Assembly (NCBI GenBank): GCA_903837815.1
Contig: CAILWD010000533.1
Location: forward strand, 1-9,400
Reading direction: 5' to 3'
DNA: 9,400 bases
Source: an uncultured Chloroflexota bacterium
GTDB taxonomy: Bacteria > Chloroflexota > Anaerolineae > Anaerolineales > Villigracilaceae
Made by a program: the position numbers and the translations under genes. This document shows, piece by piece, positions 1 through 6,182 of the stretch. Under the pieces are notes generated by a model. It was not told the DNA's origin. It worked only from the letters and a program-made list of their open reading frames with translations, and searched no databases. Position 1 is the first letter of the stretch, and each line of letters opens with the position of its first letter.

Positions 1-2
1 CG

Positions 3-728
3 GGGAGACTCGGGCAGATGGTCAGGACCAACTCTGAGGCGCTGTTGGGGAGCGTGGCGCGGAAGCCCGACATCAACTACTCCGAAGGCGTCGCCATTTC
101 CTCCATCTACAATTACGACGAAATCACACGCATCGAACCGGTGCGGTATCCCGATGGGTCTTCGCTGATGCGCTATCTCGCCGCCCCATTGATTGACACC
201 GATGTCAGCGTGCCGGTACGGCTGCTAAAATTCCTCTGGTGGTCGCTTACCCACCCGCTCGATTTTTTGAAAGCCCTGGTCCTGCCGGGCTGGGCGCACA
301 ACGTGACCATTTTGCTGGTGATGCAGCACGCGGACAACCGAATGCGCTTTCGCATCGGGCGCAGTTTTTTCACGCTCTTCCGCACCGGCATGGTCGCAGA
401 CGAGGAGCCCGGTTACAAAATCCACGCGCAGGTGGAAGGTTCGCACGAAGTTACCCGCGAATTCGCAAAACGCACGAACGGTGTGGCGCTCGGCTCGATT
501 GGAGAAAACCTGCTGGGACTACCGACCACAGCCCACATTCTGGGCGGCGCGCCGATTGGAAAGGACGCAGGTGAAGGCGTGGTGGACGAGAATTTCCAAG
601 TCCACAATTATGAAGGCTTGTACATCATCGACGGCTCGATTATGCCTGCCAATCCCGGCGTGAACCCGTCGCTGACGATTACCGCGCTGGCGGAATATGC
701 GATGAACAAGATCGGAAGTAAAAAGTAA
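3..728 (+). CDS. GMC-family (cholesterol oxidase-like) FAD-dependent oxidoreductase, C-terminal fragment
   Basis: The frame is open to the left edge, so the N-terminal FAD-binding part (including the GxGxxG motif) lies outside the window. What is present is about 240 residues. Counting from the first Met in the window (base 18), the RTNSEALLG segment at residues 3-11 and the tail match the cholesterol-oxidase-like branch of GMC enzymes. The tail has HILGGAPIG at 173-181, then VVD, then LYIIDGSIMP at 201-210 and NPGVNPSLTITALAE at 212-226. In the family, the His of the H-x-L-G-G block (here H173) and the Asn of NPS (here N216) sit at the active site, and GLYIIDGS contacts FAD. Such enzymes oxidise an alcohol, often a sterol or other lipid, with FAD; the substrate cannot be told from this piece. 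The last codons (GSKK and stop) coincide with the start of a 7-nt periodic repeat, so the extreme C-terminus may be repeat-derived. Confidence 0.88.
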   Translation, partial: GRLGQMVRTNSEALLGSVARKPDINYSEGVAISSIYNYDEITRIEPVRYPDGSSLMRYLAAPLIDTDVSVPVRLLKFLWWSLTHPLDFLKALVLPGWAHNVTILLVMQHADNRMRFRIGRSFFTLFRTGMVADEEPGYKIHAQVEGSHEVTREFAKRTNGVALGSIGENLLGLPTTAHILGGAPIGKDAGEGVVDENFQVHNYEGLYIIDGSIMPANPGVNPSLTITALAEYAMNKIGSKK

Positions 729-768
729 TGAGTGGGGAGTAATCAGTTGTCAGTGGGCAGTAACCAGG
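717..768. repeat. 7-nt periodic degenerate repeat (AGT every 7 bases)
   Basis: AGT occurs at exactly 717, 724, 731, 738, 745, 752 and 759, and AGG follows at 766. This gives eight units with an unbroken period of 7 and a loose NNNAGTN or NNCAGTN unit. The array begins inside the last codons of the oxidoreductase gene and fills most of the 44-nt gap before the convergent lipoprotein gene. It resembles the heptameric short tandem repeats (STRRs) described in cyanobacteria. It shows no hairpin or T-run that would make it a terminator. Confidence 0.7.
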
Positions 769-772
769 CAAA

Positions 773-1183
773 TTATTTGCGGGCAAGGTTGACGACGGAA
801 GCGCTGTCGGCTGCGGTGATGGTCAGGGAGTCGCCATTGACTTGAATCTGCAGGGCGACACCATCTGAAAAGGCGCCAAGCACCCCCTGCTCCTGCGCCG
901 AGGTCTCTTCGCAAAACATCATGGTGGACATGATTCCGCCGAAGGTGATTTGGTCGCCGTTGAGTTTGTATTCGCCGCCAAAGCCGTTGCAGCCCACGTT
1001 GCCGCTCATTTGTCCGTTCTCGAATGTGATGGCGGCGTCAACGTCCGGCAGGGCGGGAGTTGGGTTGGAGGCGTCGCCGTAGGAAACGAGTTGCCACTCG
1101 CCGCCGAGGTCGGGCTTTGTAGAAGAGCAGGCGGCAAGGGCAAGAAGGAAAAGGGCGGTCAAAAGCAAATGGATTTTATTCAT
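773..1183 (-). CDS. META-domain (HslJ-like) small lipoprotein
   Basis: A 136-residue secreted protein. The N-terminus is a typical lipoprotein signal (NKIH, a Leu/Ala-rich core, then LAAC-SS), so it should be lipidated on Cys19 and held at the outer face of the membrane. The rest is one META domain: GGEWQLVSYG, ITFENGQMSGNVGCNGFGGEYKLNGDQITFGGIMSTMMFCEE, ending in a short beta-rich tail. The GCN-x-(F/Y)-x-G-x-Y and MMFC blocks are the family signature, and the two Cys may pair. META domains occur in E. coli HslJ and Leishmania META1; their biochemical role is poorly defined. An ATG at 1189 also exists, but GGAG abuts it directly, whereas the same GGAG lies 6 nt upstream of the ATG at 1183, so I prefer 1183. 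The gene follows the 1276-3435 membrane protein by about 90 nt on the same strand and converges on the oxidoreductase. Confidence 0.87.
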   Translation of the reverse strand: MNKIHLLLTALFLLALAACSSTKPDLGGEWQLVSYGDASNPTPALPDVDAAITFENGQMSGNVGCNGFGGEYKLNGDQITFGGIMSTMMFCEETSAQEQGVLGAFSDGVALQIQVNGDSLTITAADSASVVNLARK

Positions 1184-1189
1184 CTTCAT

Positions 1190-1275
1190 CTCCGTGAAAA
1201 GGTGTTATCCACTTAACGCCATGCCGCAAAAAATGTTCCCGATTGCGGTTGAGCCCGTCTCCCCTTCAATGTAAG
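1190..1275 (-). other. Spacer upstream of the lipoprotein gene
   Basis: This 86-nt gap carries the GGAG SD of the META gene (1190-1193) and a 6-bp inverted repeat, CCGCAA at 1224-1229 with TTGCGG at 1243-1248 and a 13-nt loop. No T-run follows the repeat on either strand and I see no convincing -35/-10 pair. The lipoprotein gene may therefore be read from the promoter of the upstream membrane-protein gene. Confidence 0.4.
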
Positions 1276-3435
1276 CTAACTGCCAAAATCACGATTAAAC
1301 GGTCCCCATGAAATGATATACCAAATATCGACACATATCATTACAAGGAGAGTGAAATTTGCCAGTTTAGTCAGCGGCAAGCTGATGTCGGTTACTGCAC
1401 TCTTCGCCGCCGCAAAAACCGAAAAGAGCAGTGGAACATAAAGCGCATAAATAAATCTTGGCAGGCAGGCAATAGGCGAATACCAGATATACAAGAGAAT
1501 ATATAGCGCAAAATAAAGGACAGAGAAAAGTATCAGGGGAAATTTTTCCCTGAAAAGGGACAGGTTTTTATTCACATTAAGGAGTAGCAGAATAAGAGCA
1601 AAGCCCATGAACAAAATTGGATAATTGAAAAAGCCATATTGATAACGGAGGTTTTCCAATTGCCAGTGAGAGCCATATTTAATTCGCTCCCAAATTTCCA
1701 AAAAACCGTGCTCTCGAAAATATTTTAAAGGGCCAGGAATATCCTTGTCAGGCATGTCAGGCCATCCTATCCTGTCTCCGTGCGCTATGGTTCCTTGAAT
1801 TGCCTCCTCATAACTGTCATACCACATGTAGAAAGTTGAGTTAACGTTATAAAAATAAGAGCCATAGATTTTCTTGCTTTCGATAATATATGGCGATATG
1901 ACAATAAGGTAAAAGATTACCACGAGCCCAACGCCAGCCAACCTTGGCGTCAAAGCGGACAGTATCTCTCGCAAATTCAATGAATGGCTTTTGAATTGAC
2001 TGTATAAAAAAAATACCTCCTTTGCCACATACACCCCAATGAAGAGAAGCAATGCAGGCAAAACGGAGGCTTTACTCAAATGAGCAAGTCCCAAGATAAC
2101 GCCGGCTGCCATCCCCAACTTTACGGAAGGCTTTATCAGCATCAGGCATAATAAAAGATACGCCATAGAGCTTAATGTGTAATACAACAACTCTACCATG
2201 AAGTATCCAGACTTGAAGACGTATAACCCAAAGGCCGCAGTTAATGTCAAGCTAATTGCTGGAAACGGGGTAAAAAGTTTCGCGGCAACAAAGAAAATAA
2301 GAACCAACAATGCCAGCGATAAAAAAACATTAACCAGTTTGCCGTTTATAAAAAAATCGTTCAGGCTCATAGGTGAACGATAAAACAAGGCCTGTATAAA
2401 TGGATATAATGGCATCTGATTACGTTCGCCGGTGTATCTAAAATTTGTCTCTCTGGCTTTTAATGCAAAACTGATATAAGCTTCTTCATCATCGTATGGA
2501 GCATAGGTTATATTGACCTGTTCTGCATGAGCCTTACCGACAAGGTAATATGCATTTCCCACATATATGAAGCCGGCAAAAATCGCCAAATACAGCACTA
2601 CAGTCATTATGGCGCTCTTGACAAAAGCAGAGAGAAGCCGTTCCAAAACCTGCTGACTGGCAACTAAAAGCAACAAGGCAACCGGGCCATAAATAAAAAA
2701 ACTCTGGCTATGAAGGAGAAATTTCTTGGGGATAAAGAATATCTGGGCATATAACAATAAAGGGATGGCAACAACAGCAATTACCCATCCTATCTTATTT
2801 TTTATCGGCATCCCAAAGGCGGAACGAAACAACATTTGCACATAAAACGTAGCAAAGAGAGCAGTTAAAACCAGAAATATATTACCCAGTTTGTTAAATA
2901 CGGTAAGCGGGTATTCCCAAGAAAACAGAAGGAGAACAGCAAACAAAAAAGACCATAGCCATTCCATTCGCGACTGTTTGGATAATTGCGAAAGGGCCAT
3001 GCCAAGCATCTGGATAATCACCAGCGTTCCAAAGACCAGAATGGGAGAAAACCGCAGCAGATAGCCCTGATAATAATTATCTCTGGTAGTCATCCACAGG
3101 ATCAGGAAGAATGCAAGGCAGACAAACCCGGCAGACAGAACCGTCAAAACGAGATTCGTCCTGCGGGGATTTGCGGCCAAATCCACAAGGATGGTTTCTA
3201 TTTTTTGCTCCCACGCCGGCTTGCGGAATAAATTCACCGTAAGCCAGGCCAGCATTAGGGTCAAAAAAAATACAGAAAGCATCATGAGAATTCGACTCGG
3301 AGAATAACCGAATGCCCACACTTCGTTGGCCGATTTCGGCAACGCGAACAGGAAAGCCAGGCTCGCCAAAGATTCCAACGCCGTAAAAAAAAACGAAGTT
3401 TCTAACTCTCCACATTTCAGTCTTAAAACGAACAA
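1276..3435 (-). CDS. Multi-pass membrane glycosyltransferase (GT-C/PMT-ArnT-like), apparent 5' frameshift
   Basis: 719 residues with many hydrophobic helices from start to end (for example 52-70, 98-116, 131-150, 160-200, 215-230, 247-262, 273-298, 366-385, 395-432, 440-470, 500-517, 606-620, 632-650, 660-680, 692-710). The GT-C hallmarks are an acidic extracytoplasmic loop with DDEEAY at 315-320, the MPLYPF block at 341-346, SKASVLPAL at 455-463, a soluble loop around 520-600 and a final CLPRFIYALYVPLL at 657-670. Such enzymes move a sugar from a polyprenyl-phosphate donor onto a lipid, glycan or protein outside the membrane; donor and acceptor are unknown. The open frame can only begin at TTG (3435), which has no SD. 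An ATG at 3448 with a good SD lies in another frame and would join this one if the run of nine A at 3375-3383 had eight. The true N-terminus is then probably MKLNIVRF...FVFF-TALESL. Base composition is AT-richer than the flanks. Confidence 0.8.
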   Translation of the reverse strand: MFVLRLKCGELETSFFFTALESLASLAFLFALPKSANEVWAFGYSPSRILMMLSVFFLTLMLAWLTVNLFRKPAWEQKIETILVDLAANPRRTNLVLTVLSAGFVCLAFFLILWMTTRDNYYQGYLLRFSPILVFGTLVIIQMLGMALSQLSKQSRMEWLWSFLFAVLLLFSWEYPLTVFNKLGNIFLVLTALFATFYVQMLFRSAFGMPIKNKIGWVIAVVAIPLLLYAQIFFIPKKFLLHSQSFFIYGPVALLLLVASQQVLERLLSAFVKSAIMTVVLYLAIFAGFIYVGNAYYLVGKAHAEQVNITYAPYDDEEAYISFALKARETNFRYTGERNQMPLYPFIQALFYRSPMSLNDFFINGKLVNVFLSLALLVLIFFVAAKLFTPFPAISLTLTAAFGLYVFKSGYFMVELLYYTLSSMAYLLLCLMLIKPSVKLGMAAGVILGLAHLSKASVLPALLLFIGVYVAKEVFFLYSQFKSHSLNLREILSALTPRLAGVGLVVIFYLIVISPYIIESKKIYGSYFYNVNSTFYMWYDSYEEAIQGTIAHGDRIGWPDMPDKDIPGPLKYFREHGFLEIWERIKYGSHWQLENLRYQYGFFNYPILFMGFALILLLLNVNKNLSLFREKFPLILFSVLYFALYILLYIWYSPIACLPRFIYALYVPLLFSVFAAAKSAVTDISLPLTKLANFTLLVMICVDIWYIISWGPFNRDFGS

Positions 3436-3445
3436 TATTTAACTT

Positions 3446-3459
3446 CATTGGCGCTCTCC
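3446..3459 (-). promoter_or_regulatory. Strong SD and ATG for the 5' end of the frameshifted membrane protein
   Basis: On the minus strand GGAGAG stands 5 nt before an ATG (3448-3446). That ATG opens MKLNIVRFKTEMWRVRNFVFF, which leads straight into the T-run at 3383-3375. A good start in the wrong frame just ahead of a homopolymer is the main evidence that the downstream gene is shifted by one base. Confidence 0.6.
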
Positions 3460-3489
3460 ACATAACTACCAAGAATAACGAAATTTGCG

Positions 3490-3516
3490 TAAAAAGATGG
3501 GATGGTTGAACATCCC
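3490..3516 (-). terminator. Candidate Rho-independent terminator between the two glycosyltransferase genes
   Basis: On the minus strand GGGATG, a 6-nt loop and CATCCC (3516-3499) are followed after ATC by TTTTT (3495-3491). The stem is short at 6 bp but has four G-C pairs. A second 6-bp hairpin (TCGGCT at 3522-3527, AGCCGA at 3532-3537) lies just upstream. Together they could end or attenuate transcripts of the 3576-5033 gene before the 1276-3435 gene. Confidence 0.4.
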
Positions 3517-3575
3517 GGAAGTCGGCTACCCAGCCGAAAAAGGATCGCCTTTATTTTTTAACAACGAAAAAATTA

Positions 3576-5033
3576 CTAAGGGTTACTTTTGTACACAATT
3601 GCCTTATCAAATCTAAAAACCTCAATCACCGGCTCATGCGTCAAAGAATCGATAGAATCGTCTGGTTTGCGAATGACAAAGTATTTATCATAATTCTTGA
3701 TGCCGTGATTATTCTTGCCATATTTACCAAAGTACCAGAGATAATAGTTTAAGGGTTCATTAAGAGGAATCGTTGCTCTTAAATCATCGCCGCTATGCAT
3801 ATGGAATTTTAAATATTTTGCCACTACAGGAGCTTCGGGAAATATCCCTGTATCAGAGTACTGTGATATTGCATCCACCGATATCAAATGAAATGCATAA
3901 TAAGCGATCAGAATGGCAATCAGTGTTGAAAGAAACGGTTGAAACCCGGAAAAAATATTCTCGGTGAAATATACAAAGCCAAAGTCAATAACTATAAAAA
4001 GAAATGGCAATATGTAAATCCACGTTCGCGGAAATGGAATTTTATGATTGAACAAGAGTATTATTCCGGCTCCCAGGCACAAAATCGGCAAGATCAGCAA
4101 GCTTTCCCATTTTTTTTCTCTTAAAGCGGCATAGATCCCTGTCACAAGGAAAGTAAAAAAAACAAATGTAATAAAAACAGGCACATCTCGCAAAAAATGA
4201 GAAATTGTCTGGACTATGTGCGGGTAAATCCCGCCAAGAAAATTGTTCCAGGATTGAGGTGCAACAACCCAGTTGGATAAAATATACTTTGAGCCGCCAG
4301 TTATCACAATCACTGGCGCATAAACGAATAGTGTGAATATAAACGTCATAATCGTAGCAGGCATGGCGAATTGGGTAAAAACAGATTTGAGAGACTGTCT
4401 TTTTATTAAAAGCAATATACCCATCCAAATATATATACCAACGACAAACAGCAGCATCTGGGGCGTCACAAAACAACCCAACGCAGAAATAAATGAAATC
4501 GTCACTGTTTTCGAGAAGGACGGTTCTTTTACAAACAATAACCCCAGGATCGACAATAAAAGACCCAAACACACAAACAAAGTATATCCTCGCGCATTCG
4601 TCGAATAAAGAACTAAATATGGAAAAACCGCAGCGGTCATTGATGAAACCACTCCTGCATTTCCATTTGTCATGATACGGCACAGAAAAAATGTCAGGGG
4701 AATAATCAACAATCCAGCAAAAAACGCGGGTAATCTTAGCACTGCAGGGTGCGCACCCCATAAAACCACAGAGAATTTAACCAGAATAGTATGAAGAACG
4801 TGGTTGTTAGGTGTGCTATACGTAAATATATCCCGCAAATCTCCATTTACATACGTAAGAAATGTATAGGCTTCATCATAACGCATAGGCTGGGATATAA
4901 AGTATCCCCTTACAATTGCGCCAATAATTATCGAAAAAATGAGATAAAACTTATCATGTTTCGATTTTATAGCCATCGATATCACTTTCAATAAATCTTG
5001 CCGTATGCAACCAAATAAATAATAAATGCTCAT
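3576..5033 (-). CDS. Multi-pass membrane glycosyltransferase of the PMT/GT39-like (GT-C) type
   Basis: 485 residues from the chosen start, with roughly ten hydrophobic segments and a soluble C-terminal tail of about 90 residues. After the first helix comes QPMRYDEAYTF (D53-E54), the acidic pair in the first extracytoplasmic loop typical of the PMT/ArnT superfamily. It is followed by PNNHVLHTILVKFSVVLWGAHPAVLRLPA (about 75-103), another conserved block of this group. The expected role is transfer of a sugar from a polyprenyl-phosphate donor on the outer face of the membrane; the acceptor is unknown. The start is uncertain. ATG at 5075 has no SD. ATG at 5033 has GGAG 10 nt upstream. ATG at 4976 (MAIKSKHDKFYL) has a GTGAT-type partial SD and sits closest to the usual N-terminus of the family. 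The gene is strongly AT-rich (16 of 60 bases are G or C in 4921-4980), which suggests horizontal acquisition, as is common for surface-glycan genes. Confidence 0.82.
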   Translation of the reverse strand: MSIYYLFGCIRQDLLKVISMAIKSKHDKFYLIFSIIIGAIVRGYFISQPMRYDEAYTFLTYVNGDLRDIFTYSTPNNHVLHTILVKFSVVLWGAHPAVLRLPAFFAGLLIIPLTFFLCRIMTNGNAGVVSSMTAAVFPYLVLYSTNARGYTLFVCLGLLLSILGLLFVKEPSFSKTVTISFISALGCFVTPQMLLFVVGIYIWMGILLLIKRQSLKSVFTQFAMPATIMTFIFTLFVYAPVIVITGGSKYILSNWVVAPQSWNNFLGGIYPHIVQTISHFLRDVPVFITFVFFTFLVTGIYAALREKKWESLLILPILCLGAGIILLFNHKIPFPRTWIYILPFLFIVIDFGFVYFTENIFSGFQPFLSTLIAILIAYYAFHLISVDAISQYSDTGIFPEAPVVAKYLKFHMHSGDDLRATIPLNEPLNYYLWYFGKYGKNNHGIKNYDKYFVIRKPDDSIDSLTHEPVIEVFRFDKAIVYKSNP

Positions 5034-5235
5034 ATCATTGAATCTCCGAATTTGAATTGCGACACCGTAAGCCAATGTGGAACAGGGATATTAAAAAGTC
5101 ACCTTATCCATCATTAAAACGGCGGGAAAGAAACCTTGTTTTCCTTTCTTCAGGAGATATCCCTGCCGCAGAGCAGTGGGATATGATTCATATTCAACAG
5201 GCCAATTTTTTGCCAAAACTCCAACCTGTCGGGCG

Positions 5236-5241
5236 ATTATA
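5236..5241 (-). promoter_or_regulatory. Possible -10 box for the glycosyltransferase gene(s)
   Basis: A perfect TATAAT reads on the minus strand at 5241-5236. The hexamer 17 nt upstream (AATTCC) is a poor -35 and lies within the 13-bp inverted repeat. If used, transcription would start near 5229 and give a leader of roughly 195 nt before the ATG at 5033. Confidence 0.3.
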
Positions 5242-5248
5242 CCTTACC

Positions 5249-5281
5249 CGCTCTTTCGGGAATTTACATCCCGAAAGAGCG
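5249..5281. repeat. Perfect 13-bp inverted repeat (7-nt loop) after the regulator gene
   Basis: CGCTCTTTCGGGA at 5249-5261 and TCCCGAAAGAGCG at 5269-5281 are exact reverse complements separated by 7 nt. The repeat starts 12 nt after the stop codon of the regulator. As RNA it would form a stable hairpin on either strand, but neither side is followed by a T-run. It could be a Rho-independent-like terminator without a U-tract, a 3'-end stabiliser, or an operator next to the -10 box at 5236-5241. Confidence 0.7.
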
Positions 5282-5293
5282 TATCGATCCATG

Positions 5294-5701
5294 TTACTTC
5301 TTTGTATTGACGTACACCGTCACCGCCTCACGCATGAACTCAGCGAGTTTCGGGTGCATGTCGTCGAAATTGGCTTTGAACTTCGGGTCGTCGTTGTACA
5401 TGCTGGCAAGCCCAAGCAGTTGATCGAGGTTCGGCGTCCAGAAGTAGTCCATGTGACGCCGCCAGCGCTCGACAATTGCCTGCGCTTCCGGGCTGGACGC
5501 CCCCTTCGGCATGGCGGCGATCATGTCGGTGTAAATGGCGTTTCCCTCCGCCAGAATCGCATCCTTCTTTTCCTTCGAGTACGCTTTCCACTTGCGGTTG
5601 GACTCGCGCACCGTTTCGGGATCGTACATCTGCTCGGCTTCCTGCGCCAGTTTGTCCTGTTCCTCTTCGCTAAAGCCTTTGAATAAACCTTTCCGGCTCA
5701 T
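5294..5701 (-). CDS. Alternative internal product: free TipAS domain from an in-frame start
   Basis: Met113 of the regulator (codon 5701-5699) is preceded by a near-perfect SD, AAAGGAG at 5716-5710, with an 8-nt spacer. Translation from here gives 135 residues (MSRKGLFKGFSEEEQ...), which is exactly the TipAS ligand-binding domain without the DNA-binding part. In Streptomyces lividans, tipA makes both TipAL and, from an internal start, an abundant free TipAS that soaks up drug. The same arrangement is visible here, with a strong internal SD and none for the full-length protein. That both products are made is inference. Confidence 0.55.
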   Translation of the reverse strand: MSRKGLFKGFSEEEQDKLAQEAEQMYDPETVRESNRKWKAYSKEKKDAILAEGNAIYTDMIAAMPKGASSPEAQAIVERWRRHMDYFWTPNLDQLLGLASMYNDDPKFKANFDDMHPKLAEFMREAVTVYVNTKK

Positions 5702-6037
5702 GAGTTCTTCTCCTTTGATATGTCGAATGGTGTTGTCCACGGTGACAAGCAGTTGATCCAGTCGCGCCGCCTTCTTTTGCAGCGCCTCGCGGTGATTTTG
5801 CAAAGCCGCCAGCAGGTCGAAATCAGGGCGTCCCATGATTTTTTTGATCTCATCGAGCGGCATTTCCAACTCGCGGTAAAACAGAATCTGCTGCAACCTC
5901 AACAGCGACTCCTCCCCGTAGTAGCGATAGCCATTCTCGCCGATTCGGGATGGCTTGAGGAGACCGATGTCATCGTAGTGATGCAGGGTGCGCGGGGTCA
6001 CGCCCGCCAGTTTAGAGAGTTGCTTGACTGTGAACAT
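5294..6037 (-). CDS. MerR-family transcriptional regulator with TipAS ligand-binding domain (TipA-like)
   Basis: 247 residues. The N-terminal MerR winged helix-turn-helix is clear: FTVKQLSKLAGVTPRTLHHYDDIGLLKPSR at 2-31, NGYRYYGEESLLRLQQILFYRELEMPLDEIKKIM to 68. A dimerisation coiled coil follows at about 75-110, then a TipAS domain from about 120 (EEEQDKLAQEAEQMYDPETVRESNRKWKAYSKE, then IVERWRRHMDYFWTPNLDQLLGLASMYNDDPKFKANFDDMHPKLAEFMREAVTVYV). TipAS domains bind bulky antibiotics or other drugs, and MerR activators then underwind a long-spacer promoter. There is no SD before ATG 6037. A -35/-10 pair with a 19-bp spacer lies so close that the mRNA should be leaderless. The protein has no cysteine, unlike Streptomyces TipA, which captures thiopeptides on a Cys. 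It is divergent from the ABC operon at 6183, which it might also control. Confidence 0.92.
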   Translation of the reverse strand: MFTVKQLSKLAGVTPRTLHHYDDIGLLKPSRIGENGYRYYGEESLLRLQQILFYRELEMPLDEIKKIMGRPDFDLLAALQNHREALQKKAARLDQLLVTVDNTIRHIKGEELMSRKGLFKGFSEEEQDKLAQEAEQMYDPETVRESNRKWKAYSKEKKDAILAEGNAIYTDMIAAMPKGASSPEAQAIVERWRRHMDYFWTPNLDQLLGLASMYNDDPKFKANFDDMHPKLAEFMREAVTVYVNTKK

Positions 6038-6043
6038 GGGATA

Positions 6044-6074
6044 ACTATAAACTATGACGCAACGTTAATGTCAA
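6044..6074 (-). promoter_or_regulatory. MerR-type promoter (19-bp spacer) of the regulator gene
   Basis: On the minus strand TTGACA (6074-6069) and TATAGT (6049-6044) are separated by exactly 19 bp, the elongated spacing typical of MerR-activated promoters. The spacer holds a palindromic AACGTT flanked by TGAC and GTCA arms. Only 6 nt separate the -10 box from the ATG at 6037, so transcription should start at or next to the A of the start codon. This fits the absence of an SD and predicts autoregulation. Confidence 0.65.
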
Positions 6075-6112
6075 GGGTTTAGGATTTTGCAAGGTGTCTA
6101 AAAAACTCATGG

Positions 6113-6121
6113 TGCTATAAT
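6113..6121 (+). promoter_or_regulatory. Extended -10 promoter of the ABC/STAS operon
   Basis: TGC-TATAAT is a consensus -10 with the TGn extension. The hexamer 17 nt upstream (GGTGTC at 6093-6098) is a weak -35, which extended -10 promoters tolerate. The start would be near 6128, giving a leader of about 55 nt before the GTG at 6183. The promoter lies back to back with the MerR promoter; about 40 bp separate the two elements. Confidence 0.5.
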
Positions 6122-6182
6122 CGCAAACAGGTGGAAATACTGGTTCGGGCAGGGCAAGACGATTTTGTTTCGGAGGCGAAAC

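Larger units (their letters stand above)
5034..5293 (-). other. Intergenic region between the MerR-type regulator and the glycosyltransferase genes
   Basis: About 260 nt without a convincing gene on either strand. It holds the 13-bp inverted repeat and the possible -10 box listed separately, a purine/pyrimidine-biased stretch around 5124-5152, and the GGAG SD before 5033. A reading frame that crosses it on the plus strand from 5057 is mostly the antisense of the regulator gene. Confidence 0.5.

Noticed and set aside
1224..1248. 6-bp inverted repeat as terminator of the 1276-3435 gene
   Set aside because: The loop is 13 nt and no T-run follows on the minus strand.
3077..3472. 131-codon minus-strand frame starting at the well-placed ATG region
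   Set aside because: Only its first ~22 residues look real, as the displaced 5' end of the 1276-3435 gene. After the T-run it is a frame shadow, so it is not listed as a gene.
4042..4761. 239-codon frame on the minus strand within the glycosyltransferase gene
   Set aside because: It is a same-strand alternative frame of a gene with clear GT-C motifs. Its Cys/Tyr-rich translation looks like a frame shadow.
5124..5152. Possible riboswitch or structured leader before the glycosyltransferase gene
   Set aside because: Only loose purine/pyrimidine pairing with bulges can be drawn, and no known aptamer motif is recognised.
5057..5686. 209-codon open frame on the plus strand
   Set aside because: Most of it is antisense to the MerR/TipAS gene, with no SD and no known motif.
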